Source: Pseudoips prasinana
Lineage: Eukaryota; Arthropoda; Insecta; Lepidoptera; Nolidae
NCBI GenBank assembly: GCA_951640165.1
Contig: OX621257.1
Span: forward strand, 7,141,201 to 7,205,200
Length of the DNA stretch: 64,000 nt
Reading direction: 5' to 3'
Shown piece by piece: positions 1 through 10,199 of this stretch. The notes beneath the pieces are model-generated. The model was not told the DNA's origin, did no database searches, and worked only from the letters and a program-made list of their open reading frames with translations. Within the stretch, counting starts at the first letter, position 1; every line of letters begins with the position of its first letter. The translations under genes were made by a program, and so were the position numbers.

Positions 1-90
1 CAATGCATCTGGTAAGTATTCCCCCATTCTCCAGAGGCTCGTATCCTGTGGATGTCATTTGGGTGAGGTGATGCTGTAGCTTCAAATAAC

Positions 91-300
91 TTACTTATCG
101 TATGGCCAGTGGTTACCCTGGTGTCAGAGTTGATCAAGCAGCCTAGCAGGCCTCTGACATGGCTTAACGACTGTTGCCTATTGACTACAACCAGACCGAC
201 AGCTTTACGTGCACTCCGAAGCATGGAGACGCTTACAAATTGAACCACTTCAGCGGTCACCCATCTATGGACTGACCGCGAGCATAGTTGCTTAACCTTG
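91..300 (+). repeat. Dispersed repeat 'beta' (about 230 bp), copy 1
   Basis: It contains the shared phrases cagtggttaccctggtgtca, aggcctctgacatggctta and gaccgcgagc. The same order of phrases recurs at about 12530-12770, 15632-15790, 16424-16630, 27258-27508, 27650-27853 and 54520-54705. No coding potential or terminal inverted repeat is seen; the class is unassigned. Confidence 0.7.
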
Positions 301-353
301 CCAATCACAACACTATAACTGAGTTGTGGAATAATCTTCGAAATATTTTTCAG

Positions 354-635
354 GATGTGCTAAGATCAGAGTACAGACTAAAAAGAATGGAACAGGAGGA
401 GCTAGTTCCTATTAAGAAGAAGAAATACAAAAAGCACAAGAAGAAACACAAGGCTATATCTGATACTAACGATGAAGAAGATGTAGAGAAGGGTACCAGA
501 AGATATAAGAAGCGACGTCTAAAAAAGCCTTCCAAGAAAACGTTTGTTAAGTCCGATGGTAACATCACATCTAACGAAAGTATAAAAAAAGGAAAACCAG
601 TAGACATAATTGTGCATATTAAAATGACTGAGTGA
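354..635 (+). CDS. Last exon of an unidentified Lys-rich protein gene (partial)
   Basis: An AG acceptor preceded by a T-rich tract (tatttttcag, ending at 353) opens a 94-codon frame that ends in TGA at 633-635. It encodes about 93 residues, strongly basic, with KKKK, KKHKKKHK and KKRR runs, a short acidic patch (DEEDVE) and no Cys. The frame is in phase 0 with the acceptor. Upstream exons must lie left of the window, because bases 91-300 are a dispersed repeat. I do not recognise the family. Nuclear-localisation-like basic clusters are visible, but the tails of the CAP genes on the opposite strand are also Lys-rich and are entered in phase 0, so this may be the tail of another member of that cluster transcribed convergently. 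No canonical AATAAA was seen just downstream. Confidence 0.5.
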   Translation, partial: DVLRSEYRLKRMEQEELVPIKKKKYKKHKKKHKAISDTNDEEDVEKGTRRYKKRRLKKPSKKTFVKSDGNITSNESIKKGKPVDIIVHIKMTE

Positions 636-699
636 TGAATACGTGTTTTATTTATTGAAGGTCACGAAGCCAGGGACTTCAATTTCACCCTCAAATTTC

Positions 700-1164
700 T
701 TGTCCCGGGTTCGATTCCCGGACAACTATTTGTGTGACCCATAAAGAGTGTTCTGAGTCTGGATGTACTTTGTGTCAGTCAATTATATATTTGTAAAGTT
801 TCGTTAAGTTCGACACAAGGATTCAATTATATGTTTGTAAAGTACCCCGCGACACAAGAATTAATTTCCCTAAGGAGAGCGTTGTCTTTTTAAAATGAAA
901 AAGAAATAAAAAATATACAATCGTATCCCGGGTTCGGATCCCGCGCAACGTAGCTATTTGTGTGACCCATAATTATATGTTTGTAAAGTACCCCGCGATG
1001 CAAGGATTACCAAGTGCGACCGTTGTCTTTTAAACAAGAAAAAGAATTAAAAAAATATATCGTGTCCCGGGTTCAAATCCCGCGCAGGATAGCTATTAGT
1101 ATAACCCATAAATAGTTGTTCTGAGACTGGATATACTTTGTAGCCGTCAATTAGGTATATGATT
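700..1164 (+). repeat. SINE 'alpha' tail fragments, partly tandem
   Basis: It holds three partial, tandemly arranged copies of the B-box side of a tRNA-derived SINE (gggttcgattcccg near 706, then related forms near 930 and 1068). Each is followed by 'tgtgacccataaa...gttctgagtctggatgta...gtaaagta ccccgcga'. A full-length copy of this SINE lies at 43704-43905. Confidence 0.65.
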
Positions 1165-2035
1165 GTAAAATACCCTGCGACGCAAGGATTAATTACCCTT
1201 GTGCGGGCGTTGCCTTTTTAAAAAGTAAATAATTTAAAAATAAGCAAATAAAAGCGTGACTTATACCTCATAGCGTTCTTTTCGTTCACCCATCTATGGG
1301 CTGACCGCGAGCCTAGTTACTTAACCTCACCGAACTAAAGTACCCTGCGACGCAAGGATTAATTACCCTAGTGCGGGCGTTGTCTTTAGAAAAGATAAAT
1401 TATTAAAAAAATAAAGCAAATGAAAGCTTGACTTTTACCTCATAGCGTTCTTTTCGTTCACCCCTCTATGGGCTGACCGCGAGCCTAGTTACTTAACCTC
1501 ACCGAACTAAAGTACCCTGCGACGCAAGGATTAATTACCATAGTGCGGGCGTTGTCTTTTTAAAAAGATAAATAATATACAAAATAAAGCAAATGAAAGC
1601 TTGACTTCTACGCCATAGCGTTCTTTTCGTTCACCCATCTATGGGCTGACCGCGAGCCTAGTTACTTAACCTCACTGAAGTAAAGTACCCTGCGACGCAA
1701 GGATTAATTACCATAGTGCGGGCGTTGTCTTTTTAAAAAGATAAATAATTTACAAAATAAAGCAAATGAAAGCTTGACTTCTACGCCATAGCGTTCTTTT
1801 CGTTCACCCATCTATGGGCTGACCGTGAGCCTAGTTACTGAACCTCACCGACCTAAAGTACCCTGCGACGCAAGGATTAATTACCCTAGTGCGGGCGTTG
1901 TCTTATTAAAAAGATAAATTATTAAAAAAATAATGTAAATGAAAGCTTGACTTCTACCTCATAGCGTTCTTTTCGTTCACCCATCTATGAGCTGACCGCA
2001 AGCCTAGTTACTTAACCTCTCCGACCATTTACGGA
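1165..2035 (+). repeat. Five-copy tandem array of an about 172-bp composite unit
   Basis: The phrase taccctgcgacgcaagg recurs at about 1171, 1341, 1513, 1686 and 1859, a spacing of 170-173 bp. Each unit joins the 3' tail of SINE alpha (gcgacgcaagg, gtgcgggcgttgtctt) to the end of repeat beta (cacccatctatgggctgacc, cctagttacttaacctca). The array is therefore a young satellite built from two unrelated dispersed repeats. Units differ by only a few bases. Confidence 0.85.
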
Positions 2036-3189
2036 CCGGTGAGAGCATCTAGCTATAAGCATAATACTTTTGTAAATTAATTAAAAGTAGTTTATTAAGC
2101 GTTATCGGAAGATCGCGCATCGGTTTGTTTAGCCACCATAAGAAATGTCTCTCAGACAATGCGCCGTAAATCGTCTGTAACAGATGCAAAGGCCATATAC
2201 AACGTGTAACAGAAAGAGTGAACTAAAGTAGTAGTAACTTAAGGGGCATATACAGTCTCCTTAAGCCTACCTATACACAAAATCTCATACCGAAATACCA
2301 TCATTTTAATCTTGATCGTAAAATAATATACCATTCAATATATCGACAAGTATTTTTATCGATATAACGAACATCCGTACTAACACAGCACAGCTGATTC
2401 TGATTTACGCTAGAAATTGTTTGACATACCTGTGTTTCTATGCACGCCTGGTAGTTTGATACCGATTGCACTCACTACACATATTTTGTTTTATTTTCGA
2501 GTTATGTTTTTATTTATAGCACTGCTAAATAGCTATTGGATACTTTACATCGTATAAGTACGTGATACACAAACACATTACGAGAATCTTTTTATAGTTT
2601 AACTTCTAGTTGAAGTTGTTTTCAACTAGAAGTTTGTGTGTGAAGTGATGAAAGAATTTCATTATTTCACGTTCACTAAAATCTGCACCGACACCGAAAG
2701 CTTAACTCTAAGACTTGCCAACTAACACGAGTCTCTCTCATGTACAACATATTCATAGAATCGTAAAGCTTTCATGTTTCTTAGTTATAAAGAGGCGTGG
2801 CCTCCATCGCGACACTGTACCCTTCACGACATAGGTTCCTCGTAATTAAACAGCCTTAAATTCTGTGACCTATGAATCCTCATCATCACAAAGTGCACGT
2901 CTGAGGCTATTCTTTCATAGATGAATGCACGTCATTTTCAAAATTATTACGATCACTAAACGACATAGTTAAGGTTTCGCGGAACACTTTACTCATTACT
3001 AAACGACATTTTAGACGATTTAGTAACTAAACACGACCTAAATAGACAGCAGTTTACGAACAACTGATGATTTTAATATTTTTATTAAATAAATGAAATT
3101 GCACAATATTTGATGAATTTGGCGGCTTTCTTCGAACGCGGCCCCTTTAGCGGCGTCTTTGAGTCCACTCAAAAGAGCCGCCTAGGTAT
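2036..3189. other. No gene recognised; one hairpin
   Basis: AT-rich sequence with no convincing exon. A perfect 14-bp inverted repeat with a 6-base loop lies at 2601-2634 (aacttctagttgaa / ttcaactagaagtt). Confidence 0.5.
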
Positions 3190-3366
3190 CGACGACGCGC
3201 GCGGCTAGCTTAAATGAATATTAAAAGATATTTAACCGATTATTATTTACCTACATCAACTCTTTGATTTTGCCGCCATATTAGTAACTTTGGATATAAT
3301 CAGGACGGAATTTGAAATGTCCCCTACTGTTCATATGAGCCTAGTACATTATTCATATTTTTTTAT
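3190..3366 (+). repeat. Local duplicate pair, copy 1 (copy 2 at 3800-3966)
   Basis: The segments 3190-3366 and 3800-3966 share long near-identical stretches (tattatttacctacatcaa, gaaatgtcccctactgttca, atgagcctagtacattattc), about 610 bp apart in direct orientation. They are either two copies of a dispersed element or a local duplication. Confidence 0.7.
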
Positions 3367-3401
3367 TTGTATGTATTGTATGAATGATTAATATGTCGTT
3401 A

Positions 3402-3444
3402 CACCTTTAAAATTTAGAGTGTATCACTCTAAATTTTAAAGGTG
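3402..3444. repeat. Perfect 20-bp inverted repeat, 3-base loop
   Basis: cacctttaaaatttagagtg at 3402-3421 is followed after 'tat' by its exact reverse complement at 3425-3444. The related sequence near 4566-4610 has only the left-arm-like part, so the right arm looks like an added inverted copy. Confidence 0.85.
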
Positions 3445-3459
3445 GAATTGAAAGTGCCC

Positions 3460-3778
3460 CTGCACTTTCTATTCCATCACTCTCATGATCTGATGGGACT
3501 ACAAGCGATACGACCGGAAAGAGGTCAGGCACAGGAACGACGGCTTTACGTGCTCTCCGAGGCATGGGGGTGTAATATGGTCAACTCCCAGACTTCGGGC
3601 TGATACTGAGAAATTTCTTTTTACGGAAAAATCCCATAATCACTTTTTGGCCCGACCCGGGAATTGAACCCAGGACTTCATTATTCCCATAATCACTTTT
3701 TGGCCCGACCCGGGATTTGAACCCAGGACTTTATTATCTGCAGTTGAACACGCTACCGCTAGACCAATGAGTTCGAAC
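3460..3778 (-). repeat. tRNA-derived SINE 'delta', with internal duplication
   Basis: The minus strand begins with a tRNA-like head (B-box complement gggatttgaacccaggac; A-box side acacgctaccgctagacc). It shares its body (ctttacgtgctctccgagg, actcccagacttcgggctga) with copies at 17345-17625 and 37610-37890. A stretch of about 50 bp around the B box is duplicated in tandem (3636-3735). Confidence 0.7.
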
Positions 3779-4190
3779 ACATTCAAATGGCGCGGCGCGC
3801 CCGCGGGGCCCGCTTTGATGAATATTAAAAATATTAACCATTTATTATTTACCTACATCAATCCTTTGTATTCGCCGCCGTATTAGAGTTCCTTGCGACA
3901 AAATCAGGACGGAATTCGAAATGTCCCCTAATGTTCATATGAGCCTAGTACATTATTCATATTTTTTCGTAATTTATCAGTAGTCGTACCGCGTGTGTTT
4001 ATCTGGTTAGTTTGTATAGTTTGCATTAAAAATTAAGTACCTATTCGTTTCCGGCCAGATTAAATTCACATACTGAAAGAAAAATTTAATATCTGCAGTT
4101 ACACAAGTCAATTAAATTATTTATTTCTCCTAGATCCAATATCTTGCGAAATATCAATTTAAATTAAGTGATTTTTCCTAGTTATCAAAT

Positions 4191-4576
4191 TTGTATGAAT
4201 GATAAGTAATGGAATCAGGCGTTACTTTGCGGAAATCCATAACAATCAAAATACAAAATCACTATTTAGTGTTAATTCCGCTAATTGTCAGTTTAATCAT
4301 GCTGGGATGCAATTTGCACCGCCCTCCCGCCCGCAAAAATGTGCACATGCAAGAAGGACAATATAAAAAGCAAATTACATGCGCCAGTACGACACCCAAC
4401 ACGTGTTTCGGTCCTCCACGGACCATTCTCAAGGGCTGCTAACTCGTCGAGTGCTCGAAGGAGACCTCTCCTTGGGCGGGAGGGCGGTGCAAATTGCATC
4501 CCAGCATGATTAAACTGTCAATTAGCGGAATTAACACTAAAATATATTGATTTTGTATTTTGATTGTATGAATGAT
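4191..4576. mobile_element. Penelope-derived foldback element with 13-bp target duplication
   Basis: The element is bounded by ttgtatgaatgat at 4191-4203 and again at 4564-4576, consistent with a target-site duplication. The inner ends are inverted repeats of roughly 90 bp (gtgttaattccgctaattgt ... and complement; cccgccc / gggcggg). The core (cacgtgtttcggtcctccac, gctaactcgtcgagtgctcg) is nearly identical to the flanks of the Penelope-like GIY-YIG fragments at 61871-63074, so this is a non-autonomous derivative. No coding capacity for mobility is present. Confidence 0.75.
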
Positions 4577-5102
4577 TAAAATTTCGTTACAGGGAACCTT
4601 TAAAAACTAGAGCAAAAATTCAGTTAAACATTTGATTGAATCTTAAAATAAACACGTGTAATAAATTATGTGACTGTACAGAACCACACTTTTTATTTAC
4701 AGTCTAAGTAGTAGGTACCCAAAGAGTTCGCGGTAAGTTCATTACCCTTGCGGCTGAGTTTTTAGTGTTGTTCATAATGTCGGTAATCTTACTTGTTGAT
4801 TTAGGTTGTCGATAGAAAAATAAATTACTAGTTGAATAAAAAATGATTATTTCTGTTTGAAGTTTCATCCATAGGTAGCCGTCCTGATACCCTATAACCC
4901 CCTTAAGTTACGTTCACACTTTCTGTTACACGTTATATATATCGGAAGATCAGCGTTACCGTAATAGTTATTATTTACTGTAACATTTGCTGAGGTAGAC
5001 GCCTTTCTAGCTTGTACTTATAATGTTACATGCTTCATAAGGAACTATTATGTAAACTAAACGCAATTAGTTATATCGTCTTAGATGTAAACTAAGTAAT
5101 AA
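4577..5102. other. No feature recognised
   Basis: AT-rich sequence without a convincing exon or a repeat shared with other parts of the window. Confidence 0.4.
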
Positions 5103-5240
5103 TATAATATCTAATACCAGGCGACGATATACATACATACATAGATAGATAAATACTTATATACATAGAAAACATCCATGACTCAGAAAAAAAATATTCG
5201 TGCTCATCACACAAATATTTGCACTTACCGGGATTCGAAC
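5103..5240 (-). repeat. SINE 'gamma2' fragment, interrupted by SINE alpha
   Basis: The minus-strand fragment shares taccaggcgacga, gaaaacatccatgactcaga and cacttaccgggattcgaac with the fuller copy at 23585-23835. It stops exactly where the poly-T/SINE alpha sequence begins (about 5240), which indicates nested insertion. Confidence 0.7.
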
Positions 5241-5452
5241 TTTTTTTTTTTTTCTAATGACAACGCCCGCATTAGGGAATGTAGTCCCTGTGTAGCGGGT
5301 TACTTTACAAACATATAATAGACGGACACAAATTAAATCCAGACTCAGAACAACTATTTGTGGGTCACACAAATAATTGTCCGGCGCGGGACTCGAACCC
5401 GCGACACGAGGCGGCGAGGCAACTGTCTTAGCCGCTGCGCCACACGTGCAGT
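5241..5452 (-). repeat. tRNA-derived SINE 'alpha', near full length
   Basis: Read on the minus strand, it has an A box (tgtggcgcagcggctaagac), a B box (cgggttcgagtcccgcgcc), then the tail (gttctgagtctgga; gcgggcgttgtcat) ending in a poly-A stretch (poly-T at about 5239-5250 on plus). This is the best-formed copy with 43704-43905. Confidence 0.8.
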
Positions 5453-5498
5453 CGAATTATCTGTGCTTGTTGGGAATAAACCTTTTTTATTTATTTAC

Positions 5499-5800
5499 TA
5501 GCTGCGCCGCGCGGTTATACCCGCGTTAAGTTTTATAAATTATCACAGCCTCTTCCCCGTAGGTGATAGAGTGATAATATGTAGCCTATATGTTGACCCG
5601 ACCTCTTAGTAATATTCATGCAAAATTTGAAGTAAAGCCATGGAGTACTTTTTGATTTTAGCTTAACTTTTTTCATACAGACAAAAATTCTATAAACGAT
5701 ATTTTTGGCTTCGATATCGATTGTAAATCACGCCCAAGTATCCTTTTAAAAAAATATTCAATGTACAGTTTTGACTTTCCTACGATTTTATTATATGTAT
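5499..5800 (+). repeat. Dispersed repeat 'epsilon', long form
   Basis: It begins actagctgcgccg and continues through acccgcgttaagttttata, gtagcctatatgttgacc, ttggcttcgatatcgat and tttgactttcctacgatttt. Copies occur at 24134-24440 and, inverted, at 23158-23485 and 32882-33222; shorter relatives occur throughout. Its class cannot be decided from the sequence. Confidence 0.7.
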
Positions 5801-7054
5801 AGATTTTTAAGTGTCTCTACTGCCTCTTACTCTGCGGCATAACTTTCCTTTGTAAAAACTGCTACCCGCATTCTTGTTCTTACTTAGGAGTCGGTTGGAT
5901 AACTTGAGCGTTCGTTTAAACTTGACAAATTGAGTTTCCAACAAGTTGTCTAAAGGCTCCAAAACTATTCAAGAGGGACCCCGGAACTTGGTAAAGTAGG
6001 CATAGCTTAAAAGTAAACTTATTTACGTATACTTGTGGTAGAGGTTAAATGGGAAATTAAAACCAGTGGTTATGGATTTATCTTTAATTGTTCTTCTTAC
6101 AATCTTAACTAATTTTATATTCAGCATAAGCACGTACCCGTCTTTCTCAGCGTTCTCTCCAAGACCCCCTTCCATTCTCTTTTTCTAATCAACTGCATTC
6201 ACTCGACTGGTCGGGACTAGTCCCTCCCTCTTACCCACCACTGCAACTCCTGTAAGCCAGGATCAACAGTGGCACTCAATGAAGTGACACTGAGCGGTGA
6301 GGCTCAGGCATGTCCCGGGGAATCGCTTAACTGTCTTGGATCGCGCAACGAATTTAATAGAAAGGAAAAAAAGGAGGAGTTACAAAATGAATAATTCTAC
6401 TTCCCTCCAGTGCAAAGCGGGAGACAGAACCGGTCACCTATCATCTTTCTATTAGCTTATCTTTCTATTTTACACCTTCCTTCTGAACCTATAATAATTC
6501 ACGTCATTCGTTCACTAATCTAAATCCTAATTTTTTTAAAGTGGAAATTTCTTTAGGGGCGTTGAGCACTTTTTGGGTGACCAAAAATCATGAATTTGGC
6601 GTCACCGTCACCGAACGCTTATAGCCCAGTAAAAATAGCCAGTAAAGTCTACCTCGCACTAAATTTCAAAGTTTTTGATTCCAATTTTGTCTCTGTTATT
6701 ATGACGCTTATTTTCGGCTTAGCTATTCTTTAAGGCATATTTTTGTCTATGTTTCAAACAGAAAATTCGGCTTCCATAATAAAATTCCATCTTAAACTTT
6801 ATTAACACGGTTTCTTTTATATTTCTGTATGAAACATGCGTATATGCGCCGATAAAGTTGAAAAAGCTTGTTTTTATGGCATTGCAGCGTCTTTTAGTTG
6901 CGTTAAACGCGTGTCTAAACTAGAGGTACCTAGGTAAATATATTCATCTACTGCGGCGTTGTGTTTTTATACTTTTGATTATCAGATTATTACACAGATT
7001 AGTAGATGCACTGCCAACTACCACTTTGTCTCCCTGCATTGCTTTGGTTCATCC
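5801..7054. other. No gene; one shared repeat at about 6215-6385
   Basis: The only recognisable element is a repeat (cactgagcggtgaggctcag, catgtcccgggga, caacgaatttaatagaaagg) at about 6215-6385. It recurs inverted at 18715-18870. The rest is unassigned. Confidence 0.5.
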
Positions 7055-7182
7055 AACGATTGTCTGGAAGAGATTGCTATATTAGCGATAGGACCGCCGT
7101 TTTTACTTTATTACATAAGTTAACTGATGTTGTAACGTTATGTTTGAATTTGGTGCAATAAAGTGTTATCTATCTATTATTT
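7055..7182 (+). mobile_element. CR1-like retrotransposon 3' end fragment
   Basis: It matches the 3' untranslated end of the CR1-like element at 39495-42840: ttgtctggaagagattgct, gcgata-gaccgcc, then gcaataaagtgttatc followed by short TATC repeats. It represents a severely 5'-truncated insertion. Confidence 0.65.
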
Positions 7183-7579
7183 GCGTTATTACAGCGTCTT
7201 TTAACCCGCGTATAACGACGTGGTACATAAGTTTGACTTGTCTGTGTGTGTCTGTATGTGGAATCGTACCCCTCGAATGGATGAACCGATTTTGATTTTG
7301 TTTTAAAAGTGAATTAGTCAGGAGTGATTTTAGGTACCTATGGTTGATGAAAATCAGATCAAGATGGCCGCCGCCACAAAATGACGGATAGCTTTCTTTT
7401 TTTTCACAACTCCCTCAATCAAATGAAAGGACTTGATTAGTAGAAAACGTTTAAATGAGAAATGTCGGGGATGTTTTTAATTTTAAATTTTAGATATATT
7501 AGATGTGCATTTTAGATGTATATTATTATCTAGATATATATATTTTATTTTACTGATCTCATTATTTTTCCTTTTAACT

Positions 7580-7582
<3 letters not shown>

Positions 7583-7614
<32 letters not shown>
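7583..7614. repeat. (TA)n microsatellite
   Basis: About 16 uninterrupted TA dinucleotides within an AT-rich stretch. Confidence 0.9.
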
Positions 7615-7617
<3 letters not shown>

Positions 7618-7739
7618 ATGTACTGCGGCGTTGGGTTATTCAAAATAATTATACAATTTTATTGATCGTGTTGTAATATTTATTACGCCTTTCATCCGCT
7701 ACAGATATGCGTCTAAATAGATGAAATATAACCAATTCA

Positions 7740-8160
7740 TCTATCTAGATAATATTTTACACTTTCAACTAACCAGTAACCATACCATAGCTACCATAAA
7801 CTTACTAACAAGATAGATGATATATTCCTAATTGATCTACCTAAATAATATTTTTACACTTTCAACTGGCTAGATTATTTTTCATTATTAAAAGGCACTG
7901 TAACCATACCATAGCTACCAACCAACCATAAACTTACTAACAAGATAGATGAAACATTCCTATCTAAATAATATTTTTGCACTTTCAACTGGCTAGATTA
8001 TTTTTCATTATTAAAAGGCACTGTAACCATACCATAGCTACCAACCAACCATAAACTTACTAACAAGATAGATGAAACATTCCTATCTAAATAATATTTT
8101 TGCACTTTCAACTGGCTAGATTATTTTTCTTTTTTAAAAAGCATAACCACCAACTAACCA
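7740..8160. repeat. About 122-bp tandem repeat, 3-4 units
   Basis: The phrase cactttcaact recurs at about 7760, 7858, 7981 and 8103, followed by ggctagattatttttc and by accataccatagctacca. The last three starts are spaced about 122 bp and the first unit carries a deletion. The array lies immediately downstream of the last codon of the minus-strand exon at 8184-8411. Confidence 0.8.
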
Positions 8161-8183
8161 TAAACTGAGTATACTTTATCTAT

Positions 8184-8411
8184 CTACTGGGGTCTAGTAT
8201 AATTAGTTTTATTGTTATGTCTCAATTTCTTGTGCATCTGCTTTTTCATACTTTTCTTTTTGTCTTTCCTGCGTATTTCCTTGTTCAAGCGTTGTATTAA
8301 ACGTAATAATGGACTGTTTCCTCTGTAGATGTTTTTGTTATTTTGATGTTTTATTTCATTTAAGATATGATCAACTGCAATTTCTGTTACTGCTTCTACG
8401 TGACGAGCGAA
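8184..8411 (-). CDS. C exon 2 (terminal)
   Basis: The acceptor is ttatatattacag, then 75 codons starting FARHVEAVTEIA and ending NYTRPQ, then TAG (complement of cta at 8184-8186). It is rich in Lys, Asn and His. No clear AATAAA follows. Confidence 0.6.
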   Translation of the reverse strand, partial: FARHVEAVTEIAVDHILNEIKHQNNKNIYRGNSPLLRLIQRLNKEIRRKDKKKSMKKQMHKKLRHNNKTNYTRPQ

Positions 8412-9937
8412 CTGTAATATATAAAATTATGTTTAATCAGTAAAAACAATCATACTAATGTTAGCAATCACACCTAAATCTACAATAACACTTCTGTTAT
8501 GATTTCCAAATAATTGGTAACATTTTTGGTGATTTGTTTACTTAAAAAGGTATGATTTTGCTTTGTATTTAATTTAATATTTATCAAAAGGATATAATCT
8601 GTCTAAAAGAGGTGAATGAGCGGAGTGGCCGATGCATTCAGTTCATTCCCGTTCATGACATTTGGAATGGTCGCCTAGTTCGGCAGTTCTAACCGAGCGC
8701 TCGAACCGAAACGTTGTCCACAAGTGTTATATGTTATGTGTATATTGATTTATTATAATACAGAAGTGAATTAATTTGGTTTAAGTTTGCTAAGTGTTGT
8801 AATGGTGCAATCCTGAAGATTTAAATATACATCTATTGTTCCTGAAAAACGTGTTTTCTTATCACTTCCTTTTAGACTAATAGATAATACAGTCGCTCTC
8901 AGAATTTATAATTGTTACTGTTATTTAAATTACATAGTAATGTAATAGCCGCGGGAGGGCACTGGTGATTTGTAATACAGGTATCAACCCTACATCAAGC
9001 ACCAGTATCTCATAAAGTTTCGTTATATTCTATGATACTATTATAATTGTAAACCTGTGTGTACTTTATAAGTAAGAATAAATGACTTATTATTATTATC
9101 ATTATCTATATAAGAATAATAATAATACCCAGGGAGATCATTCACACACGGTCATCTGATGTATAATTAAAATTAATAGGTATAAGGATTTTATGTCGAC
9201 CACTTCAGTTTTGTACGCCGATTATATTCGGCAAAGCATAGCGGAATTTTATTTTATATTACCACCAATGTAATGTATACATATGTTTATCAAAACAAAT
9301 AAATGATTACTGATCCCAAATTAATTACTGATCCCAAATTAAGCACTATGGAAATCAAATAACTGATCTATCAAATAACTACTTTTCTTTCGAAAACAGT
9401 TTAACTTGCCCTCCGAAGCATGGAGTCGTACATTCTTTTTTTTCATTAAGTTTTACAAATTTGTCGTAAGACAACGCCTGATAAGCTATGTCAGAAGCCT
9501 CCTGGTCGGTTAGAGCAACTCTGACACCAGGGTAACCACTGCCTATACGATAAAGAAGAAAGAAGATGCATAAATGACATTTTTGGGGATTTTACAAATG
9601 AATGCTCTACGCGTTTAGACTTATGGTTTCCGGCTTAGAAAGAATAACAGGGTGGACTCATACCATCCCGAGGGTGCCGTAAAAGACGAGTAAGGGATAC
9701 ACCAGGTAGTCAGGCAGCAGCGCCACCTATGCCACTCGCTACCTACTTAACCTAACTGCGGTCGCCAACTTGCATGCCAATCGCGCTGCCAGCAACTGTG
9801 GCTAACCCTCCAAATGGCAACGTTATTGAAACCTTGGGGAGACCTTTGTCCAGCAGTGGACGATATCAGGCTGATGATGTGCTCTTCACATTGTTCAGTT
9901 TGATAATAAGCTACCTAAGTTTCCACCACTATTGATG

Positions 9938-9973
<36 letters not shown>

Positions 9974-10169
9974 ATATCTATATATTTGTATTATATTTTA
10001 TCTAACTTCTCCAAAACATGGATAATGGAATAAAGCATGTGTTTAAATTTTTAAACAAAGTAGTTATAACAATTATTATTCATATTACCCTTTCATTTGT
10101 AACAAAACCATCGTCTTCATCAAACAGGTTCATATAACTGATATTATTCTTATCATTCTGATTGAATCC
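8184..10169 (-). CDS. Two-exon Lys-rich C-terminus ('C' exons): alternative end of gene A or decayed paralogue
   Basis: Two minus-strand exons join in phase 0: 10089-10169 (27 codons, Phe-Asp-Glu rich) and 8184-8411 (75 codons plus TAG). The second exon contains LLRLIQRLNKEIRRKDKKK, which resembles the conserved tail module of genes A and B (L-x-x-LD-x-LE-K-E-I/V-K), and ends in a Lys/His/Asn-rich tail. The first exon also has a phase-0 acceptor, so it could be spliced to the phase-0 donor of gene A's giant exon (13421). No separate start exon was found between 10.2 and 13.2 kb. That context favours an alternative gene A 3' end; a truncated third paralogue is the alternative. Splice sites and phase are seen; the linkage is inference. 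Confidence 0.5.
9390..9548 (-). repeat. Repeat beta, scrambled fragments
   Basis: Two pieces of repeat beta lie here: ttgccctccgaagcatggag in plus sense at 9408-9430 and caactctgacaccagggtaa in minus sense near 9524. This indicates internal rearrangement. Confidence 0.55.
9650..9885 (+). mobile_element. RTE-like retrotransposon 3' fragment
   Basis: The end reads ggggagacctttgtccagca-gtggac followed by ggctgatgatg. This is the typical last codons (LGRPLSSSG-like / EAFVQQW-like frame) of RTE-like elements seen intact at 46.1-48.7 kb and degraded in many places. Confidence 0.6.
9938..9970. repeat. (TA)n microsatellite
   Basis: About 15 TA repeats. Confidence 0.9.
10089..10169 (-). CDS. C exon 1 (internal)
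   Basis: 81 bp, 27 codons, phase 0 at both ends. The acceptor is atttttttacag and the donor is AGG|GTAATA. The encoded segment begins GFNQNDKNN and ends FVTNER. Confidence 0.55.
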
Positions 10170-10199
10170 CTGTAAAAAAATATCATACTATAAATAAAA

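Noticed and set aside
700..2035. CRISPR-like regular repeats
   Set aside because: The units are 172 bp without unique spacers and derive from SINE sequence in a eukaryotic genome.
4209..4499. Short frames with a signal-peptide-like start
   Set aside because: They fall inside the Penelope-derived foldback element and repeat in other copies as non-coding flank.
5385..5450. tRNA-like cloverleaf with good A and B boxes
   Set aside because: Part of full-length SINE alpha; no independent tRNA acceptor stem.
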